From Actinidia chinensis (Eukaryota > Streptophyta > Magnoliopsida > Ericales > Actinidiaceae): a DNA stretch of 32,088 bases. The stretch lies in assembly GCA_009663005.1 (NCBI GenBank), contig CM018915.1, positions 922,732-954,819 on the forward strand, given 5' to 3'. How positions within the stretch are numbered: the first letter of the stretch is position 1; each line of letters opens with the position of its first letter. A program made the translations under genes and the position numbers. This document shows positions 19,529 to 28,600 of this stretch, piece after piece. The notes under the pieces are model-generated. The model was given only the letters and a program-made list of their open reading frames with translations, did not search any database and had not been told where the DNA came from.

Positions 19529-19652
19529 GGGGTGCGATCATACCCGCACTAATGCTCCGGATTCCTTGTAGAACTCAACTGCAGTTAAGCGTGCTTGGGC
19601 GGGAGCAGTAACTAGATGGATGACCACATTGGGAAGTCTTGTGTTGCATGCC
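19529..19652 (+). rRNA. 5S-A copy 28 (last full copy)
   Basis: CTGCAGTTAAGCGTGCTTGG is one of few canonical box A sequences in A copies; small insertions elsewhere; ends GTTGCATGCC and T-run. Confidence 0.5.
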
Positions 19653-19765
19653 TTTTTCTAAAATTTTTCTTCACTCTCGGCTTTTCTTCTTGGAAAGTTC
19701 CTCGTTCGCATTTGTTTACAAGCCTTAACGGATGCTAGCAAATCGGCTGTATTTCGCTCATTATA

Positions 19766-19834
19766 GGTCACCTTGAAGTTAAAGCTTGCTCGGTCGGTTG
19801 CATATCAAGATGGTGACCTTTTGGAAAGTACTCA
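19766..19834 (+). pseudogene. 5S-B copy (after A28)
   Basis: GGTCACCTTGAAGTTAAAGC to GGAAAGTACTCA. The spacer after it is complete up to the promoter (CTCTATAACGAACAATAC). Confidence 0.5.
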
Positions 19835-20044
19835 TTTTTTAACTTTTTTTTGGCTGATTTTTCTTCACACCTTTCTCGTTTTAGTATATTTCTCATTATC
19901 ATCTATTGTTTTAGCTTTACGATGAGTGGCGAGTGAGTTGGCCTTGGTTCGGCCCGGTGGTGTTCCCTCCCCCCGTCGCGCTGCTATGGTAGATGGGGTG
20001 AAGAAATGATGGCTCTATAACGAACAATACACCCACAAATAAGA

Positions 20045-20047
20045 GGG
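20045..20047 (+). pseudogene. stub of a 29th 5S-A gene
   Basis: Promoter-proximal spacer aligns through ACACCCACAAATAAGA to GGG(T), the first 3-4 nt of an A gene. The next bases are the T-run of the LINE. Confidence 0.5.
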
Positions 20048-20900
20048 TTTTTTATAAATGGAATTCTATTAGAAAAGTCATCAAAGGAATTCCACCACAA
20101 TACAAATGCCTTATAACCTTTAACGATTGTGCAATAAGTTTTTCTGCAAATCCGAAATTATTCCAAAGAGGTGGTTACCTCTCTATACCGCCACCTATGT
20201 AACATTCTGAAAAAGAGCGCTCTTAATCCTAATATCCATACTTTCTATCCCATCAAAATGATGTCTATTCCTCTCCTCCACAAGAAGCCACAATCAAACA
20301 TAATGGCAAAATAAACCCTATCTACTTCCTCCCCATCTTAGTGCCTCTCCAGCAATGAAGACGTCCGACAAGCCAAATTAAATCAGAAAGGATCGGTCCG
20401 ACGCCCACAGGAAACAACTAAACAAGAAGATGGGCACCGGGTCTGGCATCCCTCTTACCATGCAACACCATATTCCACTATCACTTTCTTCTCTTTCAAT
20501 CAAATTACCAATAGTAGCATATTCCTTGGCCTCACACCACACCAAGAAATCTAACTAGGGAGGACCCAATTGGCCGACCATGGGTGAACAAAAGTTTATG
20601 TCTTACCCGCGAAACTTGATAAAAGAACTATGACCTAAAAAAATCATCCTAAGGTACAAGACTCATCTGAAAGAATCCTCACTATCCAATATAAAAGGCA
20701 TGCCATATAACCTCTCCAAAACTTGAGTCCCATTTCCGGTCATTGGGGTTGTAAAACTCCCTACAAGCAAAACGTCTGCGATTGTAGCAATCCCTAGTCG
20801 ATAGCTAGCGATAATGGTCCCGAAGGAATGCTCTCAGTCTTCCCCACAACACCACACTTAAGAACAAAACTTCACTCATCGATCTTCCTCACTAACCACA
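20048..20900 (-). mobile_element. LINE (non-LTR retrotransposon) 3' part, decayed
   Basis: On the minus strand this is the C-terminal part of a plant LINE ORF2 with its 3' tail. Pieces in order, in shifting frames with stops: KFCS*VWCCGED (the FWxDxWCGE-like motif), IATIADVLLVGSF, SEDSFRW, then the zf-RVT region RFLVWCEAKEYATIGNLIER and WCCMV, then WLLVEERNRHHFDG (the W..WxERNxRxF motif). The 3' end reads AGAATTCCATTTATAAAAAA, so the short poly(A) is at 20048-20053. Reverse transcriptase motifs further upstream are not visible, so the element is 5' truncated or too eroded. The minus-strand 5' limit is uncertain. Confidence 0.5.
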
Positions 20901-21180
20901 TAGCAATATAGCATGGCATCTCAAGTAACCACACAAAATAAAAGAGAAAGAGGAAAGAAGAAGAAAAGGTAGGACAAGAAAAATCCCATATCCTAGGTAC
21001 TCCCCAAGGTTATTCCAATCACACCAAAGAAAGAAAAGCTAACACCACAGGGACCCACAACTGGAAGCACAAGTTTTCCTCTATCTATCATCCAAATACG
21101 CTACTACATCACTTGCATATTGAAGCCATCCAAGTGCCTAAAAACTAGAGGATGCAAACTTTGTGTTCAAGTATATAGTG
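20901..21180. other. possible LINE continuation, unresolved
   Basis: No clear protein or RNA signal. It may be more of the LINE, too eroded to recognise. Confidence 0.5.
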
Positions 21181-21582
21181 TTCTAAAAATCATGTATTCA
21201 GTAAGTTGGGTGCGGACGAGTGGCGGAGGGCCCTAGCGCCTAGGAGCCTAGACTGGGGCCTAAGCAATTTTTATAATTTTTATTTATTTTATTTATTTAA
21301 ACATTAATATTTACTAAAACATTAATTAATGACCAAATAATTCAATTCTAACAAAAAAATGACATCAATAGTAGAGTTTCATTGTTTATGTTGAAAACGA
21401 CTAAGAAAAAGATGTAAATCAATGAATAATTTAGGTCTCTAAAATACATAGCTGGGTCTCTAACAAGCACTGAAATGCGGTAAGCGGGGGGTCTAGGTGG
21501 CCATCGCCGTAGGGGTTCCAGGCAGGCCGGGGCCGCCGGGGGGGGGGGGAGTGTCTAGCCCCTAGGCAACCGATTTTTAGAA
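21181..21582. mobile_element. MITE-like element with CTAGG-rich ends
   Basis: 402 bp bounded by a perfect 11-bp inverted repeat TTCTAAAAATC / GATTTTTAGAA. Subterminal GC-rich blocks (CCCTAGCGCCTAGGAGCC on the left; CTAGCCCCTAGGCAACC on the right) flank an AT-rich centre. I could not find a convincing target duplication, so the superfamily is left open. Confidence 0.5.
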
Positions 21583-21707
21583 TATTGCAAATATATTATT
21601 GGACCTAAGCAATCAACCGATAGACAGCCAAGCTGGCAACTAAGTATTGGGTGTTACGATATATGGGTTGTTCACATTCCCAAAAGAGAACTTATCTTAG
21701 ACTTTTA

Positions 21708-21919
21708 GGACATGTTTAATTACCCGGACTAGGCGGGACTATATTCACGAGTCCAGTCCAGTCCCACATTTGTTTTTCTAAAATGGCTCCGGACTACTAG
21801 TCCGAGCAACCCATGTCCCTCATACCTTTGGGACAACTTGTCCTGGGGTTCCATGATTTTATTAGTCCCTCAAGTAGTCCGGGGACTACTTTGGCCAGTC
21901 CGGGTAATCAAACATGCCC
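21708..21919. mobile_element. Tourist-like (PIF/Harbinger) MITE
   Basis: 212 bp with terminal inverted repeats GGACATGTTTAATTACCCGG and, reverse-complemented right end, GGGCATGTTTGATTACCCGG, followed by GACTAG/GACTGG. Flanked by TTA at 21705-21707 and 21920-21922, the target duplication of PIF/Harbinger elements. Internal AGTCC/GGACT motifs repeat on both strands. No protein is encoded. Confidence 0.5.
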
Positions 21920-21922
21920 TTA

Positions 21923-23590
21923 AAGTCTTCAAAGACCTAATTGTTGTTGTAACGATTTTCAGCAATTGTTTCAGCTAATCTCCTTCTAAATCCTAAATCA
22001 AGCCAGTTGCACCGTATTCCACTAGTCAACCATGAATTTGTTGTCCTTCATTTTCGATGAATTCTGATACCAGACAACACTAATGTGATACAAAAAATCC
22101 CCGGTCCTATCAAATTGCATCTATGTCCCAATTCCTTAGCAAGCGAAGACGGAACATTTCCATTTTCCAGCATGCCAGTAGTCAGGCTGCCCATAGTCAT
22201 CAGTCCCCTGTTCCTTTCCTCTCCTTCTGCAACACGTACTAACCACTCCCTAATCCTCCACCCGAAATCCTCCCACACAAGAAAAGAAAATAATTTTGAA
22301 GAATCAAGTATAACCATATTTAATTTGAGTTCAGGATCGGGACACACGGACACTGTCCCCTGGTCATACAAAGGAGTTTAGTAACAGCATAAGAATAAAA
22401 TGAATCGGTGAAAATCAGAAGATAAGGAAAAAAAGGTTTGATATGAAAGAAGAGGGCACTTGTCCAACGTTTCTATGATGGAGAAAAAAACCGAAAAAAC
22501 ATAAAATACGAATTAAATTACAATTGGCGATACGTTTTCTTTTCTTCTTTTATGTTGATGGATGAGTGCTATTCTAGTTCTATGACACACATAAATCAAT
22601 AATTTTCATTCATCACATAGTGTTAACTCTATAACTCAGGGCTGCAACTGGTGTTGTGAGTATACATTGTGATAATTAATATCCACCACCTACCAATTAA
22701 ATTAAAAGTTTACTTAATCAATTGTCTTGATATCGTCAAAGACCAAACTCAACAATGAATGCTGGCTAGCTCAGTGAAAGATAATTTTGAATCTAACTTT
22801 AATTCAACGATTCTGTTTAGCTAAACTTTAATATCTCAATATAATCACATGTACAGTAATTAATTTAAGTTTATCCCAAGCATCTTAACTTAATCAAACT
22901 CTCTAAGTAAGAGCTGCACAAGACAAGCTCAATTGAAGGTGAACTTTTCTTTCTTGGACGAGAAAAACAACACAATAACCTAATTTGGGGGACTCAGGTC
23001 CTCATAGCATTTTCCGTGTGGTGAGAGGCACAAGGAAAGATCATTACAGTTGATCACTTATTCGCCTATAAATCATCATTAATTGGTGTAGTGGAAGTCG
23101 GTTATGTTCATGTTTAGCAGGCTAGTTCTTTCCCAGGTGGTGCTATGGAGCTTCTCTTTATTGACGGAGTAGAATTTGTCGCTAGCACGTGAGTGGCTCG
23201 TCGGGAAATAATGGTAGGCATTTTGTCGGATTAGTATTCGTTTTGTATATTGTCTCCTTTTGTTAGTAGGATCATGGAGTCGCATATGTGCAATCCCCCC
23301 TTGACAATTACTTGATCTAGTTGACCTTTTTGATTCTGGTGCAAGTGTTGGACCTTGTTGGTGGGCTGTCCCTTCTCTGTACTGGATGCCTTCCTTAATG
23401 CGCTTCTTTATTATAAATTTTAGTTGCTTACCCAGAAAGAAACTAGATTGATATTTCTTTTCATGTCACTTGTAGTTCCTCAATTTTCTTCCGCGGCCAG
23501 CCCATATTTTATCCAAAACCTGGGCAATTCGTTCATCAGACTGATGCAGCCGAATCAATCGCAAACACTGTCCTACACAGTAAAGAAATA
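21923..23590. other. intergenic, no gene seen
   Basis: About 1.7 kb with moderate AT content. The open frames on both strands at 22048-22381 overlap one another and resemble nothing I know. ATTCTGATACCAG at 22060-22072 recalls the complement of a tRNA-Met primer site, but no LTR adjoins it. Confidence 0.5.
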
Positions 23591-24038
23591 TGTCCACGGG
23601 CTTAGAATTCGAATGCCTCGACCCGTGCGGCACTTAGTCGCTTTTACCTACAAGTCGCTAAGTAAGCCTAGAACACGAAAGAAAGGCTAAGAGCACAAGT
23701 AAGCAACAAGAAGAGAATTCTAGAGAGAGAGAGTTTGGGAGAATGCCCTTTTATCTCAAATTCTTGATTTCTCGCAATGAGGGGGTTTGTCCCCTATTTA
23801 TACAAGTATGAATCTCTAAATGTTCTACCATGACCTAGGAATTCCTATGTACAAGGATCTTTTCCTAGAAGTTTCCACCATATCTAGAATACTCCACAAC
23901 CTTCCAACATGTGGTAGAATTCTAGATCCTTCTCCACGTTTTCGGAAGACCCTGAGAGACCTAGAAGTTTCTAGGCTTGTTTGGGGGACTTTGGCCCTCC
24001 ATGGGCCTAATTTGCGGCCAATCAGTGGGCTTTGTACA
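23591..24038 (-). repeat. LTR, left copy (3' LTR of the element)
   Basis: Plus-strand ends TGTCCACGGGCTTAG and GGGCTTTGTACA. Collinear with the right copy throughout, differing by scattered substitutions and one-base indels. Confidence 0.5.
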
Positions 24039-24050
24039 TTCCCCCCACCC
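24039..24050 (-). other. polypurine tract
   Basis: Minus strand GGGTGGGGGGAA directly before the 3' LTR, the usual primer for plus-strand synthesis. Confidence 0.5.
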
Positions 24051-24301
24051 AATTTGGCGACCGCCCCGTCGCCGTCCCGAAATTTGCCGGTCTTGTCCAA
24101 ATGGCCGGAAGGACTCCTCCCTTGAGTGTTTGTCGCCCTTCGACTGGATCCTGACACGAGTGTCCCTCCCCCACGGGTTGTCCCTCGAATCTTTTGGCTT
24201 GGAGTTGGGATGCTTTCGCTTAGCTGGTTCTTGCCCGCCCACTTCTTCATCCTTTGGCCGCCTTGGCCATGTCTCATGCCCCCTTTGCCGATTGAAAGCT
24301 C

Positions 24302-24720
24302 CCGTTCCCTTGGTACGAATGACGGCATAATTTTAGCACTCTTCTCCTCCTTCGAGAGTTGCATGGCGGATATGTCTTGGACTTCAACAATTGCTTCCCT
24401 CGCCAATGTACCATACAATGTGCGCCCTTCACCCATTATGGCACATGGTCCTCGGCAAAGGGGATGGGGAATGCCCGCCCCCATCGCAAAAACTCCATCC
24501 CCAACACAATGGGTAGTCATCCTTGGTACCACCGTAAGCCACTTAGGCCACACACTCCCCAATGTGTAGCCGCACGTCCCGAGCACTCCATAGATAGGCC
24601 GTGCCTCCCGTGTTGCCGGCCTTTATCCAGCCCCCTTGTTCTTCCTTGAGTTGATGTCCTAACCGGCTTCGCCTCCTGACTTCATAAAATTGTAGACGCC
24701 GGTATCATCAAAGCACGAGT
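24302..24720 (-). pseudogene. retroelement aspartic protease region, broken
   Basis: The active-site DTG is visible in FDDTGVYNFM (DTG at 24698-24706, minus strand), followed in other frames by SVWPKWLTVVPRM and later SAMQLSKEEK. These correspond to the protease and the linker that normally leads into reverse transcriptase. Frame changes between the blocks rule out a working enzyme. What follows (24300-24051) is non-conserved tail, not polymerase. Confidence 0.5.
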
Positions 24721-24879
24721 GGTTGAAACCGCGTACCTTTGCTTCCACATCATGCGCCCCTTCCTTGGCGCCCTTGGTCTTGCCCACCTTGCTTTGATTG
24801 CATTAGATCAATCGTAAATGCATCCCACCTTGGCTTCCTCTTGGTGGGGCTCTCCTCGTCATCTGGAAAGGGCGCTAGC

Positions 24880-25960
24880 TTTGCTCTTTGTGGGCAAATC
24901 CCTAGCCAAGTGATTTCCGTCACATGAAAAACAGAAAGCGTGGGTTTGTCGCCATACTCCTATCTTTGTTGACCCGGCTTTGTCTTGGGAGAGGATTGCT
25001 TTGGAAACTCCCTCCTTGTCTCCCCCACTTGGTTCATGGTCTCCTTTTGAAACTGGCACTAGATGAGGACCTCACCTTCTGGCAGTCTACCAAAGACTCA
25101 CAATAGAGATGCCGTTGCAAGGTCTTGGGGTCCTCGTCGTGCACCTCGAGTTTGTCCCAAGATTGAAGTCCGTCAAGAAAGTGAAAAGAGCACTCTCTCG
25201 GTCATGTCTCGGAATTTCTAAGCAAGAGCTCGGAGAACTCTTTCACATAGTCCCGAATAGTGCTTTTGTGTGAGAGACCGTCGTAGTCTTGCCCTCGCTT
25301 CATGCTCCGAATTTATTGGATCGAATTGCGCTTGAATTTTCCTTTTGAAATCTTCCCTGTAGCAGGGTGCAGTTCTCGTTCCATATCCGCGTGTCGCCGC
25401 CTCCACCATAGCGTGCCGCATCCGATAGGAAGAGAGGGCCTTTTATCTTCTTATTTTTTTCATGTATCCGGTGGCCCTCAAAATATTGATCCCAGTCCCA
25501 CAAGAAATTATCTAACTCTCTGCATTCCTCGACCATTGTAACTCTGGGTCTTGGAATGTCCACCTTAGAGAGGGAGAGGAAGAATGGGTCCCTTGCGTAC
25601 CGCATCTTGCACAAGGACCAATCGCCCTTGACTTCCTTGATCTCCTCCTTTATAGCGGTGATCTCGGCTTGGAGGCGAGTCTTTTGAGAGCATCCATTTG
25701 CGCCTTCCATTATTCGGCCAACGAGTTGAGGATTCCTGCATCTCCCTATGGAACTCCTCATTTCCGCCCTCGAAGTTCGGCGATGCTTGATTCCATGTCC
25801 TCAACTTGTCCCGTATTGTCGGCCATGGCAAACTCCCCCCGTTGGGTCTTGCCTCCAATGAAGCCTGATGTCCGCGGACTTCCTCGTTTTCCCTTGCCGG
25901 GGAGGAGAGTATCCCTCTCATGACCGACTCCATGTTCGTACACCTCCGAAGTTGTTTGGG
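24880..25960 (-). pseudogene. retroelement gag, broken
   Basis: Capsid-type gag of Ty3/gypsy. The likely N-terminus MADNTGQVEDMESSIAELRG (minus strand, about 25878) is followed by a coiled-coil-like stretch, then VDIPRP and LDNFLWDWDQYFEGHRI (about 25518-25465), and EDFKRKIQAQFDP in a further frame. A degenerate zinc knuckle CFSCDGNHLARDL lies at 24933-24895: two Cys and the His are kept, the last Cys is replaced. At least three frames are needed, so this is a pseudogene in the assembled sequence. Confidence 0.5.
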
Positions 25961-25986
25961 GCCATGCTTAGCCTTTGGGAACCAAA

Positions 25987-25998
25987 GCTCTGATACCA
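25987..25998 (-). other. primer-binding site (tRNA-iMet type)
   Basis: Minus strand TGGTATCAGAGC, one base inside the 5' LTR; complementary to the 3' end of initiator tRNA-Met, the common primer of plant LTR elements. Confidence 0.5.
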
Positions 25999-25999
25999 C

Positions 26000-26449
26000 T
26001 GTCACGGGCTTGAATTCGAATGCCTCGACCCGTGCGCACTTAGTCGCTTTTACCTACACAAAGTCGCTATTAAGCCTAGAACACCGAAAGAAGGCTAAGA
26101 GCATAAGTAAGCAACAGAAAGAGATTCTAGAGAAAGAGATTTGGGAAGAATGCCCTTGTTTCTCAAATCTTGTATGCCTCACATGAGGGGGTTTTGTCCC
26201 CTATTTATACAAGTTGAATCGTCTAGAATGTCTAAACCATGCCTAGGAAATCTATGTAACAATGATCTTCCTAGAAGTTTCCACCATATTGTAGAATACT
26301 CCACAACCTTTCCAATATCTGGTAGAATTCTAGATCCTTCTCCACGTTTTTTCGGAATATCCCTGAGAGCCTAGAAGGTTCTAGGCTTGTTGGGGGCCTT
26401 TGGCCCTCCATGGGCCTAATTTGCGGGCCAATCAAGTGGGCTTGTAACA
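26000..26449 (-). repeat. LTR, right copy (5' LTR of the element)
   Basis: Plus-strand ends TGTCACGGGCTTGAATTCG and GGGCTTGTAACA. Carries the presumed promoter (TATAAATAG, minus strand, 26209-26201). Confidence 0.5.
26201..26209 (-). promoter_or_regulatory. LTR TATA box
   Basis: TATAAATAGGGG on the minus strand, conserved in the left LTR (23804-23793). Position inside the LTR fits a Pol II start for the element. Confidence 0.5.
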
Positions 26450-28572
26450 AATATCACAGTTCGCCTGACTATCTTTTACCTCCAAAACTCGAACATACCA
26501 ACTCAAATACATAAATAAGGGAGGGAGGTGAGTGGGAGACCTTATTGAGATTTCTGCGGAATTTGGCCGAGAATAGAGGTTTTCAAGCGTGGGTGATAAA
26601 TAGATCTGTGTGAATTTACAGAAGAGAATAGAAAAAAATTTGTAAACCTGAGAAAGGTAAGGTGAGAGAGATCTGTTTTCCAACCCCTCGAGACACAAAA
26701 ACCTGCCCCACCCCAAAATCCCTTACACAATTTCCCTTTTCCCCGTCAGCCGGGTACCCCTGCCCCCTTTTCCAGTGTTTTTTTGTTTTAGTTTAGTTTT
26801 TTTTTAATTATTTTTTTATATGTTTTTGTTTTTTTATTTAAATTTTAATTTTTTTCTTTATCAGTTTTTTTTTTTGAATAATATTTTTTATTATATATTT
26901 TTATATTTTTTATTTTTTATAAAACAAATATATAATATGAATCAAAATTTATAATATTTTTAAAAAAAAAATTCTCTAAATTATAAAATTTTTATGCAAA
27001 CTAATTAACATAATTTTTTAAAAAAACCATAATGCCAAATCTGAATTTTTTTTTTTAGTAGTTTGACACTTAAAAAATGTTTTTAGTTTCATATCCCTCA
27101 AATAACACATATTAATTTTTTTCTTTAGTGTTTTCAAAAAAAATTATTTTAATTAGTTTTGTATACATTTTATAAATTGACAGAAATTTTTACAAAAATA
27201 TAATAAAAATTGATCTATATTTTTAATTTTTTTTTATTTTTATTTTAAAATTTTAGTTAGGTTCTTTCTAATATTGAATTTACTACTGTCTTGATATCTA
27301 AAGTTTTATTTTTTTTTAAATATTTTTATGACCAATCAACTACTAAAAAAATTTAAGTGTTTAAAATTTTACAAAAAACTCGCCAGAAGAGATGTCTTAC
27401 AAGACATTTAATACCTACACTTCTTCTGTGTTTCAAAATTTATAATACACACTCTCGACAGTGAAAGTAAACAAACCTTCCCCCATCTCTCTTTTTTTTC
27501 CTCCCTACCCAAGCGATGGTCTTCCCCCCCGCCCCTCACGGGTCTCTGCGCATTTCCTCCACTACCTCCCGAGCTTGTCTTCAAAAAAATTATTAGTGAG
27601 AGAAAGAAGGAGGCAAATATCAGTCCATCCCTTCACCCCTGGAAAACAAATCGTGGGTATGAATGGGGTGTCGATCGTTTTTGAAGAAACGTATTGAATC
27701 ATACGAGAGGAGGGTTTTAAACTCAGAAAACTGGCCATGAATCTAGCAAAATGATGGAAGATAGGGGACCGGTATTACCGTGGTATACAGGTGGCAAGCG
27801 TAGAAATCTGGACCACTACTATTTTTCTGCGACACAAAGAAGAATCTTTTCTGCGACTTTTCACCATTTTGACTCCAAATAAATATGGACCGCTCTGATG
27901 AGATGAAAAATCAAATAATGGACTAGGTTTTTGTCATCTGGACCGTTTTTCTACCCCACTTTTCGTCGTATTGGACGCGGTGTTAATGGATATAGCCGAT
28001 CGACGGGAGATCCTTTTCTTAAACTGCCGAACGCATCGACTTTCACCCATTTTTGGGTAAATTATATCTAGTTTCCATATAGCAAAAAACCACATGCACA
28101 CAAGAATAGGTGAATTTACTTTTTTTACCCTAGATTTTATAATTAAAATTTCAATAAATCCGTGTTTCCCAAAATTACGTACTGCCCTTATTATTATTAT
28201 CATCTTTGACCATTTTTTTTCCTCGTCTAGTAATTACCATACCCCTAACTCCGAAAAGTTACAACATTCTCCGTAACCTTTAGCCATAATTGTCAGGCAT
28301 CCCACCTGGAGCAAGGTAAAACAACCCATAATAATACAAAATATATGTGGACACAAAATGAGCGTGGTAAAACTTAGTTTTCGGTATAAAGGAAGATGAC
28401 AACATCAATATCATCCATAAGACGAATGGAGGCCTTCTGAAAATAGTGAAAATGATACACGTAATTTTATGGGATAGCATGTAATTCTACGGAAACCTTA
28501 GGGAGATCATTTTACTTTACTTAAAAATTATCTAGAAATGGGTATACTTATTTGTTCGGTAATTCAACAAAT
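26450..28572. other. AT-rich intergenic, no gene seen
   Basis: After about 300 bp of mixed composition, 26770-27440 is extremely T- and A-rich. Beyond that, short frames at 27461-27697 and 27934-28276 show no family resemblance. Confidence 0.5.
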
Positions 28573-28600
28573 AAAAAAAAAAAAAAAAAAAAAAAAAAAA
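28573..28600. repeat. poly(A) tract, 28 A
   Basis: Uninterrupted run of 28 A in AT-rich DNA. It could be the tail of a retroposon, but I see no element body or flanking duplication. Confidence 0.5.

Larger units (their letters stand above)
6165..20047 (+). repeat. tandem 5S rDNA array with dimeric A/B units
   Basis: About 13.9 kb of 5S rDNA, all on the plus strand. From 6942 the unit is about 490 bp: full-length 5S copy A (~118 nt), spacer of ~100 bp, truncated 5S copy B (~68 nt), spacer of ~200 bp. Typical A landmarks are GGGTGCGATCATACCCGCAC, CACCGGATCCCATTAGAAC, TGCAGTTAAGCATGCTTGG, CAGTACTAGGATGGATGACC, GGGAAGTCCTCGTG and GCACCC followed by a T-run (Pol III terminator). B runs from TTGAAGTTAAGCGTGCCC to GGGAAGTACTCGTTTTT. 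Both spacers share a T-run, then CTTCAC, CTTTTCTTTTT, CATTTRTTT, TTACRGATG and TCGGC..GGTTCGGCCCGGT, showing they descend from one spacer. I count 28 A copies, one stub and 26 B copies. Most copies carry point changes and small indels. Confidence 0.5.
23591..26449 (-). mobile_element. Ty3/gypsy-type TR-GAG LTR retrotransposon (non-autonomous)
   Basis: A 2.86-kb element on the minus strand with LTRs of about 448 and 450 bp, both TG...CA. Reading on the minus strand: 5' LTR (26449-26000), primer-binding site, decayed gag, zinc knuckle, protease with DTG, a short tail, polypurine tract, 3' LTR (24038-23591). AATA abuts both ends (23587-23590 and 26450-26453), a near-complete 5-bp target duplication. 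Reverse transcriptase, RNase H and integrase are absent, and the ~1.96-kb interior leaves no room for them. That matches the described TR-GAG class, which must be mobilised by a related complete element. All frames are broken by indels. Confidence 0.5.

Noticed and set aside
6942..20047. Regular repeat-spacer spacing that could suggest a CRISPR-like array
   Set aside because: Both parts of the unit repeat, the units are 5S genes with Pol III signals, and the genome is plant.
22048..22381. Overlapping open frames on both strands near a TGATACCA motif
   Set aside because: No family resemblance, no LTR next to the motif, and both strands are open, which points to composition.
24126..24569. 147-residue plus-strand frame inside the LTR element
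   Set aside because: It is antisense to the protease region, and gag, DTG, PBS and PPT all place the element on the minus strand.
23591..26449. Cassandra-type TRIM (an LTR element carrying 5S sequence), suspected from its closeness to 5S rDNA
   Set aside because: The LTRs contain no 5S box A/box C sequence, and the interior has gag and protease.
28573..28600. Poly(A) run as a retroposon tail
   Set aside because: No element body upstream and no flanking direct repeat could be seen.
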